Below are positions 55,521 through 63,192 of a DNA stretch of 64,000 nt, piece by piece. Position numbers and translations under genes: made by a program. The notes under the pieces were generated by a model. It ran no database searches, was not told where the DNA came from, and saw only the letters and a program-made list of their open reading frames with translations. This DNA comes from Candidatus Nitronauta litoralis (GTDB taxonomy: Bacteria; Nitrospinota; Nitrospinia; Nitrospinales; Nitrospinaceae): the NCBI GenBank assembly GCA_015698285.1, contig CP048685.1:2914001-2978000 (forward strand), given 5' to 3'. Position 1 is the stretch's first letter, and every line of letters begins with the position of its first letter.

Positions 55521-56390
55521 TTGTTTTTTTACATAAAGCACAAGACCGAGTTTACCTATTCCAGGCCCGTTTTTATTGAGCCGATGATTGTGCGGTTGCG
55601 ACCTCGCTCGGATTGCACCCAAAGGCTTCTTGAATTTAAAAATGATTATGATGTCCCGCCATCTGGAATTACCGACCTGATTGATCTTGACGGAAACTCA
55701 GGTTCTTATGTCTGGTTCAATGAAACACGCACCTCCTTTAAGATAGACACCACTTCTTTTGTTGAGACTCTTCATGAAAACCCTTTCGACTATATTTTGG
55801 GAGATCCGGAATTTAGCAAGTTACCAGCGAAGGTTTCGGGACCTTATGAAGTTTCTCTTAAGCCGTATCTGTTTAGAAGTGAGGTGTCTGGCAAGGTCAA
55901 TTCATTCGCCGAAAATATTTTAAAAGAAGTTGATTTTGATACGGTAGCCTTTCTGGGGGCATTGTGCTCGCAGATTCATGAAATGATAGAAAGAGTGTTG
56001 CGGCCAACCGGTGAACCACACAGCCCGGATGAATTGCTACAAACTGGCAAAGGGGCCTGCCGGGATGTCACGGTGCTGTTTATGGATGCCTGTCGTTCAT
56101 TGGGATTGCCTGCCCGGTTTACAAGCGGATATTTTTACGGAGATGAGGAGTTCTCGAATCGGCAGTTGCATGCCTGGGCTGAGGTTTTCCTTCCGGGAGG
56201 AGGATGGCGCGGGTACGACCCAACAATTGGGCTAGCAGTTGCTGACCATCATGTGGCGCTGGCATCGAGCCCGGACCCGGTTTTAACTGCCCCAACTTCA
56301 GGGAGCTATCGCGGGACGGGAGCTGATTCTACCCTGGAGTTCGATATCACTATGGAAGAGGTGAAATCAGACTTTGTTTTCCCTGGATAA
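55521..56390 (+). CDS. Transglutaminase-like cysteine protease (COG1305 type)
   Basis: 289 residues. N-terminal beta-sandwich (HKTEFTYSRPVFIEPMIVRLRPR) and core with catalytic Cys in GKGACRDVTVLFMDACRSLGLPAR, His in LHAWAEVFLPGGGW and Asp in GYDPTIG. Starts at TTG 55521, 3 bp after the Anbu stop; an in-frame stop at 55515 excludes any upstream start, and no ATG precedes the conserved part. Last gene of the cluster. Presumably hydrolyses or transfers the peptide or amide bond formed by the ATP-grasp/alpha-E pair. Confidence 0.92.
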   Translation: MFFYIKHKTEFTYSRPVFIEPMIVRLRPRSDCTQRLLEFKNDYDVPPSGITDLIDLDGNSGSYVWFNETRTSFKIDTTSFVETLHENPFDYILGDPEFSKLPAKVSGPYEVSLKPYLFRSEVSGKVNSFAENILKEVDFDTVAFLGALCSQIHEMIERVLRPTGEPHSPDELLQTGKGACRDVTVLFMDACRSLGLPARFTSGYFYGDEEFSNRQLHAWAEVFLPGGGWRGYDPTIGLAVADHHVALASSPDPVLTAPTSGSYRGTGADSTLEFDITMEEVKSDFVFPG

Positions 56391-56441
56391 ATAGTTGGGA
56401 ACGGAAAAGCCTGACCGTGTTATTTCATATTGTTTTTTTAT

Positions 56442-56900
56442 TCAGGATGTTCCAAGAATTGAAACAACCGCCTTCCTCTGCAGGACTTTCACTTCCTCTG
56501 CCAATGACTTGATGAATTCTGGCAGGGCAGGGAATACGCTCATGCGGATGGCCGATTCTGTTTCTATCAAGGGCTTTTCCCATTCGATGCTTTCTTGAGT
56601 AGGCTTGTTAAACTCATCATCCGGATCGTTCCAGACCATTACCGTATAAAACAATCGATACTTTTTTGCAGATTCGCAGTACCTCCAGGTAATAAAGGAA
56701 GCTTTTTCTTCCGGAAGGTATGAACCGGCGAAATAGGAAAAATTGTGGGTGACTCCCTTTTCCCGAAGGTAGTTTTCCAGATTCCGGATGTCGTTGCTGA
56801 TGGTGTCCAGAGACTTCAGGTACTGATTAAAAGTGGAGTCAGTTTCCCGAATGCTTTTGTGGAGGACAGTTGAATGAAAGGTGAGAGATTTTCCTGGCAT
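56442..56900 (-). CDS. Hypothetical protein
   Basis: 152 residues, no signal or membrane helices. MPGKSLTFHSTVLHKSIRE, a helical region (LDTISNDIRNLENYLREKG), a beta-rich middle (FSYFAGSYLPEE, YRLFYTVMVW) and a helical C-terminus (IKSLAEEVKVLQRKAVVSIL). A good AGGAA ribosome-like site 8 bp before the ATG supports the start. No family recognised. It is the last intact gene before the integration hot spot and could be either host or island cargo. Confidence 0.65.
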   Translation of the reverse strand: MPGKSLTFHSTVLHKSIRETDSTFNQYLKSLDTISNDIRNLENYLREKGVTHNFSYFAGSYLPEEKASFITWRYCESAKKYRLFYTVMVWNDPDDEFNKPTQESIEWEKPLIETESAIRMSVFPALPEFIKSLAEEVKVLQRKAVVSILGTS

Positions 56901-57148
56901 GGCGATTCCTGTCTGTTAAAAGTTTGCCGTGCAACTTTTGGCATTCAAGCCTTAACATCCCAATCAAGGGCTAGAGGGGTCAATCAAGACCACGCGTAAA
57001 ATATATCATTTGCATGGGGGCAGGGCTAGCGGCGTAAACCGATATTAAGCAGGTGGTTATTGGAGGTAAACTAATGCTGAAAGTGAAAAACGTTGAAATA
57101 GCTTTCTAAAGTAAGGAAAAGGATGCGCAGAAAATTTTGATGTTTAAA

Positions 57149-57334
57149 TTAAAGATAGGGCCTCAGATTTGCTTTTAGATTTTCACTTGGATCAAGACCA
57201 TTTGCGACAAGTTCCAGTGCGTCGTCTCGACGCTCTCTTTTTGAAATTTTCAGATACAAACCCCGTGCATCAAAATGTTTCCTGGTTTTGATTCCGGGTT
57301 TGGCGTTTCGGATGGAAGTATTGGTTTAAGCCAT
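57149..57334 (-). pseudogene. Remnant of a P4-type tyrosine integrase (N-terminal Arm-binding domain)
   Basis: From an ATG at 57334 the minus strand reads M-A-stop, then TNTSIRNAKPGIKTRKHFDARGLYLKIS, which matches the invariant opening of P4-type integrases (LTDTxIRNAKP...FDGGGLYL). It then jumps without the usual 25-30 residues to KRERRDDALELVANGLDPSE, the end of the same domain, and stops at 57149. Lesions: a stop at codon 3, an internal deletion and loss of the catalytic domain. Its position and direction, just 3' of a tRNA and co-oriented with it, are those of a P4-type island integrase. It marks an earlier insertion at this tRNA. Confidence 0.8.
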
Positions 57335-57431
57335 GGAGGCAACTCATTTTCGAAAATCAACAGTTGCCCCCAATATTGTCCCATGTTGCCAGGGGTTGCC
57401 ATAAGCTCCCAATAGACGATTAGGCAATAAA

Positions 57432-57453
57432 AAACCCATATTTCTATGGGTTT
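57432..57453 (-). terminator. Terminator hairpin 3' of the tRNA fragment
   Basis: Perfect arms aaacccata / tatgggttt around tttc, followed on the minus strand by a T-rich run (tttttattg). It lies 34 bp beyond the CCA end of the tRNA and is likely the original tRNA-Glu terminator. Confidence 0.7.
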
Positions 57454-57486
57454 ATGGACTTCCTAGGATTTTATTGGATTTGAATT

Positions 57487-57530
57487 TGGTGACCCCAGGG
57501 GGAATCGAACCCCCGTTACCGGCGTGAGAG
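57487..57530 (-). tRNA. 3' fragment of tRNA-Glu(CUC) = prophage attachment-site core
   Basis: Read on the minus strand: anticodon loop CTCTCAC (anticodon CUC), 3' anticodon-stem strand GCCGG, TAAC, T-arm GGGGGTTCGATTCCCCC, acceptor strand TGGGGTC, A and encoded CCA. Before the loop the bases are aaccgtt instead of the needed CCGGC, and no D-arm or 5' acceptor strand follows, so the 5' half is absent. The break at the anticodon loop is a standard crossover point for tyrosine integrases at tRNA genes. The intact gene should be restored at the other prophage end, beyond base 64000. Confidence 0.88.
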
Positions 57531-57590
57531 AACGGTTACTTTAATTTTAATTTCTTGTTTTTTTTGAGTTTCCATCATTTTTGATTTTAC

Positions 57591-58667
57591 CTAGGCAATC
57601 GTTTGGCAACTTTTGAAGGCTTTCTTAAACCTTTTTTTCGCAATCTCCAGATCAACGTGAACATAATCAGCAGTTTTTCTTGATCCGGGCTCGTGGCCGA
57701 GTACTGCTTGAATCCATTCCCAATCCGCTCCGGAATTGAAAAGTGTAGAGGTCACAAAGTGGCGGAGACTCTTGGAACCAAATCCCCCAGCTCCGATTCT
57801 TTTAAAGTTTCTTTGAACAGAAACGTTGTAAGCCCTTATCGGCCCCTCAAATAGAAACTGAGACGTTTCTAGGGGAAACGGCAGGGCTTGGAGTACTTCT
57901 CGCACGAATGGCAGTATGGGGATGTTGGCGGGCTTAGAGGTTTTACCTCTTTCTTTCCGGATTACACCTTCTGCGAGTTTAATGTTTTTACGAGTAAGAC
58001 CTTTTCTTTTACCGCCTTGAGTGTCCGTCAAAATGTCACTGGTATCTAAACCGGTTCCGGCTTGAACAATGTAGACAGCACGAAAAAGGGAAGCATGATT
58101 TCTGTGTTGAGCCATGAGGGAACCAACCTCTTGAACTTGTTCAAGGGTTGGCGCTTTATCCGCTTTCTTACCAGTATTTTTATATTTTATTTTTTCGGGA
58201 AGTGTAAAGGAGGGATCAACAAGTTGGATTGCTTCTTTTAGTGTGCGAAGTTCTTTTGAAATGGTGCTTTTTTTAGAACCATCGCTTTCACGGATATCAC
58301 GGTATTCAAAGATTTTTTCCTGGGTAACTTCTTTAAGAAATAATTCACCAAAAAAGGGATTAAGCCTTTTTTTCCAGGCGCCCGTGTTCCATTCCTGAAC
58401 GTCTTCCGATTTGTTTTTGAACATCCATGAAAAATATTCTTTCTCAAGGTTTTTAACTTTTTTCCTCGACCGGCTGGGAATTTCACCCATTTTGATTTTT
58501 TCAAGTTCGCTACCCAAGTTGATTAAAAGTTTATCGATTTCTTCTTTCCTGGCATTGAGGCATTGCCCATAAAAACGTCCGTTATTTCTTTTAGCCAGGT
58601 ACCACCATTCCTCCCCATCAGCGCGTTGTTTAAGACGGATGGGGAGACCTTTTAGAACTGTTGGCAT
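57591..58667 (-). CDS. int: Prophage tyrosine recombinase (integrase)
   Basis: 358 residues from an ATG at 58667 with GGAGGG 8 bp upstream. Longer starts at 58778 (ATG) and 58793 (TTG) have no clear site and would add a Ser/Tyr-rich leader. The N-terminal part binds arm and core sites; the catalytic domain shows a beta-strand Lys (KERGKTSKPANIPIL), SKSLRHFVTSTLFNSGA (box II), LGHEPGSRKTADYVHV with the Tyr nucleophile. Odd: the first catalytic Arg position reads TGLDTSDIL rather than TGLRxSE, and the HxxR motif reads KSLR. Integrase reading towards the adjacent att core fits attL. Confidence 0.9.
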   Translation of the reverse strand: MPTVLKGLPIRLKQRADGEEWWYLAKRNNGRFYGQCLNARKEEIDKLLINLGSELEKIKMGEIPSRSRKKVKNLEKEYFSWMFKNKSEDVQEWNTGAWKKRLNPFFGELFLKEVTQEKIFEYRDIRESDGSKKSTISKELRTLKEAIQLVDPSFTLPEKIKYKNTGKKADKAPTLEQVQEVGSLMAQHRNHASLFRAVYIVQAGTGLDTSDILTDTQGGKRKGLTRKNIKLAEGVIRKERGKTSKPANIPILPFVREVLQALPFPLETSQFLFEGPIRAYNVSVQRNFKRIGAGGFGSKSLRHFVTSTLFNSGADWEWIQAVLGHEPGSRKTADYVHVDLEIAKKRFKKAFKSCQTIA

Positions 58668-58830
58668 TGAATCGCCCTCCCAATTGAATTTGGATTTTGC
58701 GGCGGATTCTAGCACGTAGGAAGGAGCGGAACGGGAGGAGTAAGAAGAAGATTCAAGAGGATTGTGATATGTTGTCATGTTAATTTTTTTCAAGGTATTT
58801 AATTAACTAACAAGGCCTTAGAACACTCCA

Positions 58831-58858
58831 ATATTATCAATTTTGAGAGTTTTGTCAA
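58831..58858 (-). promoter_or_regulatory. Integrase promoter in the divergent int-repressor region
   Basis: On the minus strand: TTGACA (58858-58853), 16-bp spacer, TAATAT (58836-58831). The -35 box lies 5 bp before the repressor ATG at 58864, so the repressor's own 5' region overlaps the int promoter. The plus strand has TATTAT at 58832-58837 over the same -10 site. Divergent, overlapping promoters suit repressor control of int. The palindrome-like TTGA-N8-TCAA (58843-58858) is a candidate operator. Confidence 0.55.
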
Positions 58859-58863
58859 CTATT

Positions 58864-59280
58864 ATGAGCAAAAAAAATAATTTTGGGGATTGGCTTCGCC
58901 TTGAAAGATTGAAAAAGCGTCTTTCTCAGAGGGATTTAGCCTTAAAAATCAAAGAGTTAGGAGGGAAGGGCCATCACCAATCGATCGGCAGGTATGAAAA
59001 GGGCCAGTCACAACCAACTATAAAAACTATCCAATGGATTGAAAAAGCGCTCAACTGTAAATTTAATCCGACAGATGATATTGTTTCTCCCAATATGTCG
59101 AATAAGGATTCCCGGCTAGAGGAACTATCCAGGGAGGAAAAGGAATTGTTATTGAAGCTTTTACTAGAAGATCGAGACCGTGACAGACAGACCATTGAAG
59201 AACAAAAAGCTGAGATCGCCGAACTAAAAGCCCGCCTCGACACACCCACCAGCAATAAAAAAAAACACCAGCAAAACTGA
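58864..59280 (+). CDS. Prophage XRE-family repressor
   Basis: 138 residues from the ATG at 58864. HTH_3 domain at about 8-65: FGDWLRLERLKKRLSQRDLALKI, SIGRYEKGQSQPTIKTIQWIEKAL. The C-terminal half is a charged coiled coil (RDRDRQTIEEQKAEIAELKARL) for oligomerisation. Placed divergently from int with the integrase promoter over its start: typical lysogeny module. No canonical Shine-Dalgarno, so it may be translated from a nearly leaderless mRNA. A longer start at 58843 (TTG) is less likely. Confidence 0.87.
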   Translation: MSKKNNFGDWLRLERLKKRLSQRDLALKIKELGGKGHHQSIGRYEKGQSQPTIKTIQWIEKALNCKFNPTDDIVSPNMSNKDSRLEELSREEKELLLKLLLEDRDRDRQTIEEQKAEIAELKARLDTPTSNKKKHQQN

Positions 59281-59479
59281 TCCATTTAAAGGTGCTCAAG
59301 GGTCACGCCAAAGGAAGAAACTTTGTCATGCCCCTTGAGTGATGCGCCTCGTTGAAATCAAGAATGTCGGAACCCGGCCAGGGGAGAAAGATTGGACTCT
59401 TTTTGATGAAGAGTTCCAAAATCTTTCCCCCCTGCGGCCGGGCGGTCGTTGGGTGGGTCAACCACGACTGGAGGTAACA

Positions 59480-59746
59480 ATGAAAGGTGAACAGATAGAA
59501 CTTTTCCCGATCTCAGACGATTGCAGGTACCTGGTTAAAACAATTTCACATTACGAAGATTACTTGACGAAGAACACGGAGGATTGGGTAACAGGAATCC
59601 CTTATAACCACTTAAGATCGTTCATACCGTGGCCATGGGAAAGATTCAACAACGCAATGGAGGAAGCCGCGGACCGCAATTTAATTTGTGAATGCTTTGA
59701 TGAGGTTGAAGCATATCCTCGAGATCTCGACAAGATCCCGTCTTAA
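59480..59746 (+). CDS. Small prophage protein, hypothetical
   Basis: 88 residues from an ATG at 59480 with a near-perfect ribosome site GGAGGTAACA directly upstream. An in-frame ATG at 59342 would extend it to 134 residues, but without such a site; the extra stretch (WTLFDEEFQNLSPLRPGGRW) is nevertheless peptide-like. Sequence MKGEQIELFPISDDCRYLVKTISHYEDYL and an aromatic FIPWPWERFNNAMEEAADR with a helical end. No family recognised. It is co-directional with the repressor and ends at the bidirectional terminator. Confidence 0.7.
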   Translation: MKGEQIELFPISDDCRYLVKTISHYEDYLTKNTEDWVTGIPYNHLRSFIPWPWERFNNAMEEAADRNLICECFDEVEAYPRDLDKIPS

Positions 59747-59758
59747 ACCAAAAAAAAA

Positions 59759-59783
59759 TCCCGGAGGCTTACCGCCTCCGGGA
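59759..59783. terminator. Bidirectional terminator between early and morphogenesis blocks
   Basis: Perfect 10-bp arms tcccggaggc / gcctccggga, loop ttacc; A-run before and T-run (ttcttttt) after, so it works on either strand. It closes both the plus-strand repressor block and the minus-strand coat/Zot block. Confidence 0.88.
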
Positions 59784-59804
59784 ATTCTTTTTGAAACCCC
59801 ACCC

Positions 59805-60899
59805 CTAAAAGTCCAAAACCTGGCCCACTTTAACCGCCATTTGCGGCGCAAATTCAATATCGAATTGCGCCCCATCGTTGTCCTCGAGAACTACAAACAC
59901 CCTTCCCCCGGTGGTAAGTTTGCCCATAACCTTATGTTTTCCTTTCAACAACATCTCACGGCCTTTGACATCAAAAAAGATTCGGCCGGGTTCCGGATCC
60001 ACTGGAAGATCATGTCCTGGTTGACTCCGATCAACGTCGAATAATTCAATAATTTCCTCGTCAGTTATTTCTTCGTCAACATCCAGAATTGGAACGTCTT
60101 TTTGCCTACCGTACCCGCGACCACTGGAAGGAACTTCTGAAACTTCAATGTTAACTTCGCCCTGGGCAACTTCTGGACCACCACCATTGAATTTAGATAC
60201 CAGTCCAGATAAAAGAAAACCCGTTAATAATAAACACCCAAAGGTAAATACACCCCATCGAGCTACTGAATTATTCTGAGGAATAGGTTGTTTTGGAATC
60301 CCTACTGATTTAAGAACTCCAGGCTCAACGGAATGATAAAATTTAAAAACGTCTTTATCATATGAATGTTTTGTTTCTTCTGGTTTGATTTCCGGATCCT
60401 GATAACTGTCAGCGGTTCCAACATATTTGGTCATTTTATAGCGTCCTTTTCCTATGAATCCCAAATGGGATTGGGCTCGAAAACGGTATTCATTTGATAC
60501 CAAATTCCTGAATTTTTTATTTATGTTTTCTAAATTTTGAGTTCCAAACACAACGTCTATGCCGTGATGCCGTGAATAGGTTAAAAATTCCAGAAGAGTT
60601 TTGTCCCACATCGCATCCGCGGAATAAAAATAAGTGTGTAGTTCATCAATCACAACAAGAGCTCCTATCAATTCCTCCTGGTGGTGGTGGATTTTTTTAA
60701 TAAATTCACCATCAATAATCGTAACGAGAGGTGTAGTCGAACAAATCTCAATATCAGTGAAAGTTTCAATGTTGTTTAACCTCAAAGGAATGTTTGTGTA
60801 AATTCTTCTTTTTTCTTTAATGGCCGGGATGATCACATCCCTGACTTTATGATAAGTTTTGCCGGCTCCCATCAATCCAGTGAATGCGTATATGGGCAT
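59805..60899 (-). CDS. zot: Zot-like assembly ATPase (pI of filamentous phage)
   Basis: 364 residues. The P-loop is FTGLMGAGKTYHKV (about 6-19). Walker B is probably in GALVVIDELHTYFYSADA (about 82-99), then TYSRHHGIDVVFGTQNLENI with the sensor region. One membrane helix at about 215-235 (WGVFTFGCLLLTGFLLSGLV) divides a cytosolic ATPase from a periplasmic acidic tail. This is the defining inovirus protein: it drives extrusion of the ssDNA through the membrane while coat proteins assemble. It is 3 bp from the gVI-like gene. Confidence 0.93.
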   Translation of the reverse strand: MPIYAFTGLMGAGKTYHKVRDVIIPAIKEKRRIYTNIPLRLNNIETFTDIEICSTTPLVTIIDGEFIKKIHHHQEELIGALVVIDELHTYFYSADAMWDKTLLEFLTYSRHHGIDVVFGTQNLENINKKFRNLVSNEYRFRAQSHLGFIGKGRYKMTKYVGTADSYQDPEIKPEETKHSYDKDVFKFYHSVEPGVLKSVGIPKQPIPQNNSVARWGVFTFGCLLLTGFLLSGLVSKFNGGGPEVAQGEVNIEVSEVPSSGRGYGRQKDVPILDVDEEITDEEIIELFDVDRSQPGHDLPVDPEPGRIFFDVKGREMLLKGKHKVMGKLTTGGRVFVVLEDNDGAQFDIEFAPQMAVKVGQVLDF

Positions 60900-60902
60900 T
60901 AT

Positions 60903-61235
60903 TTATCCTATGAAAGGAATGAAATTCAAAATAAGTCGTATAATAAGAGCTCCAATCACTATCCCAAGCCCTGTATCAATATGAATGTACCCTGCCAAAT
61001 TGAGAAGTTCTTGTGAAAGACCGGCCCACCAGTTTGGTGCGTCTCCTATGTCGGGAAACGACGAAGAAACTAACCCAATTGCCCAGTCAAAAACTCCAAG
61101 CATTTGTTCAAGAATAAAAAAAGCAAAATCATTTAAAACCTCGACAAGATCATTGAATACGGCATAAATAATATTTTTGAATAGTTCGAAAGCGTACTGA
61201 ATCCAACCAACAATATCGAAGGTATTTTCTGGCAT
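60903..61235 (-). CDS. Minor coat membrane protein, pVI-like
   Basis: 110 residues, hydrophobic helices at about 12-30, 33-55 and 88-108 (GLGIVIGALIIRLILNFIPFIG). Position between the pIII-like and Zot genes is exactly that of gVI. One-base overlap (ATGA) with the pIII-like gene. pVI caps the end of the virion with pIII. Sequence similarity between pVI proteins is low, so position carries most of the weight. Confidence 0.75.
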   Translation of the reverse strand: MPENTFDIVGWIQYAFELFKNIIYAVFNDLVEVLNDFAFFILEQMLGVFDWAIGLVSSSFPDIGDAPNWWAGLSQELLNLAGYIHIDTGLGIVIGALIIRLILNFIPFIG

Positions 61236-62767
61236 TACTCACCCCCACGAGTGATTATTATTCTAATTCCCATGTACGTTGAACAAATCAGAACGATATA
61301 CCCCATCATGTCAAAAACTGAAGAATAATTGTTAAAGTCCCAAGAGACAGTACCAAAACTGTTTGTTTCAAATGAAAAGGAGGGAAGGGAATTTCCCATA
61401 TTGGTGGGAACAAATGAATTTATGGCTTGAATAAATGGCTCTTGTTGCCAGGTTGAATAATGAGTTTGCATTATCATGGAAAACGTAGTGTCAGCTGGAT
61501 AGGAAGGAACATAAAATCCATCCTGACTTAAAATGGTTGACCCGGTACTTCCTCCAGGTGCTTCTTCAGCATCACCACCCGGCAATTGAACACCTTCACC
61601 ACCTTCCCCACCCTCATCACCAGTAACAACGCCGCAATCTCCGATATTGGATAGCTGATTCACGGACTGGGAAATTACTCCACGTTGAACCCCTCCTACC
61701 TCCTGGCCATGAACTGATATATTCCAAATAGGTTCGTTCGAGTCAGCAAAAACCATATTGACAGAGGAACCACCGATTGAAAGTTGACCATTCACACATG
61801 GGTTTGGTTGCCAAGGTCCATCAGCTATAAGCTGATCAATCACCTCAATCAATCCATCAATAACAGCATCATTATGTGATCCACCTGTAAAAACCGGGCC
61901 AATGAAATTGTCCCTCATATCATCAGTAATTTGATAAGGGGTGTCATCGTAATTATTGGGTGGAAAATAAACATGAATATCACCAACAGCACCGCCATTC
62001 CCGCCGCCACTCCCGCCGCCAGGGGTCTTATTGAACGCCCCGCCAAGTTCATCCATCATCATTGCAAACGGGTCTGTACTGGTTACATCCGTCGCGTGGG
62101 TTTCAAATTCACGATCCCGCATATCAAAGACTAGAAGCCCATCATCCCTCTTATCCTGTAAAAAATTTTTAACAGTAGTCGGATCATCCGAACCCATTTC
62201 GATATACGTCTCATATTGTTGACTCTCGGAATCCTGACCGACACACTTAATATAAGAGGGGTTGTAGTTCACCTGATTACACCCGCTCATGGTCAGTGGA
62301 AGGTTTTCACCAGGTGGAGGGGTGAAGGGAACACCCCCCTCATTATTTCCTTCTCCATTGGTTATAAAGTCTTCCAGTTCTTCACCCGGGTCAGGTGGAG
62401 CTTCATTGAAAGTCCCGTCATCAAATAGCTTATTGCCATGTTCATCCTGAATATAGGCACCGCCCTGAGTGTGTCCGCCTGTCAATTTTCCCATGTAAGC
62501 CGGTGCCGCAGGACAACCGGAACACAAAATCCTCCTCACTGTTGTAGTGGGTACATGAAAATAACTTGCTGGACTCCCATATGGGCCGCTATTCAAGTTG
62601 TCACATGATCTACCAGGATCGGAATTAACAACAGCATTCCCAAATGCCGCCCAGGACCCATAAGTGTGTTCATTCCATCCGCTAGTCGAGGTTGAACAAA
62701 TGAGAGCAAAAGAAAACTGAGGAACCATCAAAAAAAGAAGGAACATTATTAATCTAGCGATTGCCAT
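61235..62767 (-). CDS. Adsorption/minor coat protein, pIII-like
   Basis: 510 residues. Signal peptide about 1-20 (LIMFLLFLMVPQFSFA). The N-terminal part is Cys-rich (CSTSTS, CDNLNS, CSGCPAAP, CNQVNYNPSYIKC) and presumably disulfide bonded. A glycine linker GGGSGGGNGG near residue 255 resembles the pIII linker. The final residues form a membrane anchor (MGYIVLICSTYMGIRIIIT) plus short basic end. This is the host-binding tip protein; its repetitive acidic/Gly composition and lack of homology are normal for the group. Start overlaps the small gene at 62754-62879. Confidence 0.85.
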   Translation of the reverse strand: MAIARLIMFLLFLMVPQFSFALICSTSTSGWNEHTYGSWAAFGNAVVNSDPGRSCDNLNSGPYGSPASYFHVPTTTVRRILCSGCPAAPAYMGKLTGGHTQGGAYIQDEHGNKLFDDGTFNEAPPDPGEELEDFITNGEGNNEGGVPFTPPPGENLPLTMSGCNQVNYNPSYIKCVGQDSESQQYETYIEMGSDDPTTVKNFLQDKRDDGLLVFDMRDREFETHATDVTSTDPFAMMMDELGGAFNKTPGGGSGGGNGGAVGDIHVYFPPNNYDDTPYQITDDMRDNFIGPVFTGGSHNDAVIDGLIEVIDQLIADGPWQPNPCVNGQLSIGGSSVNMVFADSNEPIWNISVHGQEVGGVQRGVISQSVNQLSNIGDCGVVTGDEGGEGGEGVQLPGGDAEEAPGGSTGSTILSQDGFYVPSYPADTTFSMIMQTHYSTWQQEPFIQAINSFVPTNMGNSLPSFSFETNSFGTVSWDFNNYSSVFDMMGYIVLICSTYMGIRIIITRGGE

Positions 62768-62879
62768 GGCCTACCCCCATAACAAATAGAAAGAAGAAAA
62801 GAACAGAAACGAATTCCTCTCCCCTAAGAAAATTTGAAAATTCATTGATGGCTTGCGTTAATAATTCGGTTTCGGACAT
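62754..62879 (-). CDS. Micro-gene: small membrane protein between gVIII and gIII
   Basis: 41 residues. A 20-residue N-terminal amphipathic/soluble part (MSETELLTQAINEFSNFLRG) and one hydrophobic stretch (VSVLFFFLFVMGVG), ending GHGNR. ATG at 62879 with AAGGG-like bases upstream; the stop overlaps the start of the pIII-like gene by 14 bp. Size, position and single helix match minor coat proteins of filamentous phages. Identity as a virion protein is inference. Confidence 0.65.
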   Translation of the reverse strand: MSETELLTQAINEFSNFLRGEEFVSVLFFFLFVMGVGHGNR

Positions 62880-62946
62880 AATTTTCTCTTAAAAGGGAAG
62901 AGGGGAGCCATGGCCCGGATCAACCAGGACCAAGGCCCCCTCTTTT

Positions 62947-63141
62947 TTACGCCTTAAGCATTTGGCGAATTTTAGACAGACCAAACATCAGCGCAGAAAC
63001 GGTTAGAACTGCAATACCGCCAGCCGTCACGTCTTCAGTCGCCTGGGTGGTGTCCACAGAAAACACAGGAACGGCCCAAGCTGGCAGGGATACTGAAATC
63101 ATGACAAATGCCAACGTCAAAACACTTAAAAATTTTTTCAT
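62947..63141 (-). CDS. Major coat protein precursor (pVIII-like)
   Basis: 64 residues: signal peptide (about 1-23, LTLAFVMISVSLPAWA, cleaved after AWA), then a mature protein of about 41 residues: acidic N-terminus (VDTTQATEDV), one helix (TAGGIAVLTVSALMFGLSKI) and basic C-terminus (RQMLKA). That layout is diagnostic of filamentous-phage major coat proteins, whose basic end contacts DNA. A perfect AAAGGAGGT ribosome site 9 bp before the ATG fits the thousands of copies needed. Confidence 0.92.
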   Translation of the reverse strand: MKKFLSVLTLAFVMISVSLPAWAVPVFSVDTTQATEDVTAGGIAVLTVSALMFGLSKIRQMLKA

Positions 63142-63192
63142 CGGTGTTTACCTCCTTTCTTGATAGATTTCCCAAATGGGATTAAGTGAATA

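Noticed and set aside
57487-57600. Complete tRNA gene
   Set aside because: No D-arm, 5' acceptor strand or 5' anticodon-stem strand is present in the bases before the anticodon loop.
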